A stretch of 64,000 nucleotides of DNA from positions 2,666,001-2,730,000 of the forward strand of contig NZ_CP108053.1 of NCBI RefSeq assembly GCF_036173105.1. The letters run 5' to 3'. Position numbers and translations under genes: made by a program. Below, piece by piece: positions 63,136-64,000 of this stretch. Below the pieces are notes generated by a model. The model was not told the origin of the DNA. It saw only the letters and a program-made list of their open reading frames with translations, and searched no databases. How positions within the stretch are numbered: the first letter of the stretch is position 1; each line of letters opens with the position of its first letter. The DNA is from Streptomyces sp. NBC_00287 (GTDB taxonomy: Bacteria > Actinomycetota > Actinomycetes > Streptomycetales > Streptomycetaceae).

Positions 63136-64000
63136 ATGACGACCACAGAGACGAAGAGCAGGGCCCGGGGCATGGTGCGCGCGGCGCTGCGCGGACTGGG
63201 ACTCTCGCTGGTGCTGCTGCCGGGGGCGGTGCTCTGTTACACGCTCACCCTGGTGTCCATCGCCCTGATTCCGATCGGCGTCGGCCTGGTGACAACGCCG
63301 TGGGTGCTCACGGGCGTACGGGCGTTCGCGGACTGGCGGAGGGTCCTCGCCGCCGAGTGGGGCGGGGTGCGGATCCCCTCGGCGTACCGGCCGATACCCG
63401 AGGACGCCAACCCCTGGGCGCGCACCGTCGGGATGCTGAGCGACCCGGCGACCTGGCGGGACCTGCGGTGGCTGCCGGTGGACATGACGGCGGGTTATCT
63501 CACCGCGCTGCTGCCGGCCGTGCTGGTGCTGTACCCGCTGGAGGGGTTCGCGCTGGCGATCGGCTTGTGGCGGGTCTTCCCGGACGGGTACTGGTACGGC
63601 TTCGTGCCGGTCAGCGATCAGACGTCCGCGTTCGGCGCCGCCGCCCTGGCCGCCGTTCTCCTCTTCGTCGCCCACCGGTACGCCGTGGACGCCTTCCAGC
63701 TCCACTTCCGGCTGACCCGGGCGGTCCTCACGCCCAGTCAGGCCGAACTCGCCGAACGGGTAAGGGTGTTGACGGAGACCCGGCGGGACGCCGTGGACAC
63801 CTCCGCCGCCGAACTGCGTCGGATCGAGCGGGATCTGCACGACGGGGCGCAGGCCCGGCTGGTCGCGATGGGGATGGATCTCAACACCATCGAGATGCTG
63901 ATCGAGAAGGACCCTGAGCAGGCCAAGCAGCTCATCGCGCACGCCCGCAAGTCCTCCGTCGACGCGCTCGCGGAGCTGCGTGACCTGGTGCGCGGGATTC
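63136..64000 (+). CDS. Sensor histidine kinase (HisKA_3 type), partial
   Basis: The visible 288 residues hold an N-terminal membrane sensor domain with about four helices (SLVLLPGAVLCYTLTLVSIA, ... WVLTGVRAFADW) and then a dimerisation/phosphoacceptor helix ELRRIERDLHDGAQARLVAM with the phospho-His. The ATPase domain and any response regulator lie past the right edge. NarL/LuxR-type partner expected. Confidence 0.9.
   Translation, partial: MTTTETKSRARGMVRAALRGLGLSLVLLPGAVLCYTLTLVSIALIPIGVGLVTTPWVLTGVRAFADWRRVLAAEWGGVRIPSAYRPIPEDANPWARTVGMLSDPATWRDLRWLPVDMTAGYLTALLPAVLVLYPLEGFALAIGLWRVFPDGYWYGFVPVSDQTSAFGAAALAAVLLFVAHRYAVDAFQLHFRLTRAVLTPSQAELAERVRVLTETRRDAVDTSAAELRRIERDLHDGAQARLVAMGMDLNTIEMLIEKDPEQAKQLIAHARKSSVDALAELRDLVRGI

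Overview
The window is high-GC actinobacterial chromosome, almost certainly Streptomyces. The GTG starts, third-position G/C bias, 4-nt stop/start overlaps, and the neighbourhood pspA ... cobU/cobT/cobS ... pepA-lpd-sucB ... aceE ... lipB-lipA ... glnA ... glnII match what I remember of the Streptomyces core chromosome. That species call rests on gene content and recall; no search was run. I saw no tRNA, rRNA or CRISPR array.

Layout. 1-8610: phage-shock protein PspA (cut by the window edge), membrane and envelope proteins, a secreted HtrA-type protease, and three late cobalamin genes (cobU fusion, cobT, cobS) spread among methyltransferase and membrane genes; one membrane gene (6985-7748) is frameshifted. 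8607-15246 (minus): a five-gene exopolysaccharide locus (Agd3-like deacetylase, PelF-like glycosyltransferase, multipass membrane protein, Sph3-like and Ega3-like glycoside hydrolases), a bacterial parallel of the fungal galactosaminogalactan / Gram-negative Pel machinery. 15589-20624: leucyl aminopeptidase, then dihydrolipoyl dehydrogenase and the two-lipoyl-domain E2.

20750-29202 is an accessory insertion between the E2 gene and the GntR/aceE genes: a translationally linked lipase, a 1664-residue caspase-STAND-repeat protein with 12 near-identical 46-residue repeats, a CHAT-like protein, then a TnpB element. I read the first three as a predicted conflict or cell-death module. 29357-45040 returns to core genes: GntR regulator, pyruvate dehydrogenase E1 (aceE), WYL regulator, amidase, MarP-type membrane protease, SDR and FAD enzymes, an NsdA-like regulator, lipB and lipA. 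Together lpd, E2, aceE, lipB and lipA cover most of pyruvate dehydrogenase and its lipoyl cofactor.

45059-64000: a flavin reductase beside a truncated oxygenase, RDD protein, glnA with two GlnR boxes, an unusual nucleosidase-TM-binding protein-vWA fusion (48962-51721), an HtpX/PspAB pair tied functionally to pspA, small envelope proteins, an AlkZ-like protein, an ArsC-like thiol protein, a secreted double-psi-barrel-like protein behind a Crp-like site, glnII with its own GlnR boxes, a HEAT-repeat protein, a reductase, and the start of a sensor kinase cut by the right edge.

The three most interesting systems are the galactosaminoglycan-type locus, the lipase/caspase/CHAT operon and the nucleosidase-vWA fusion.
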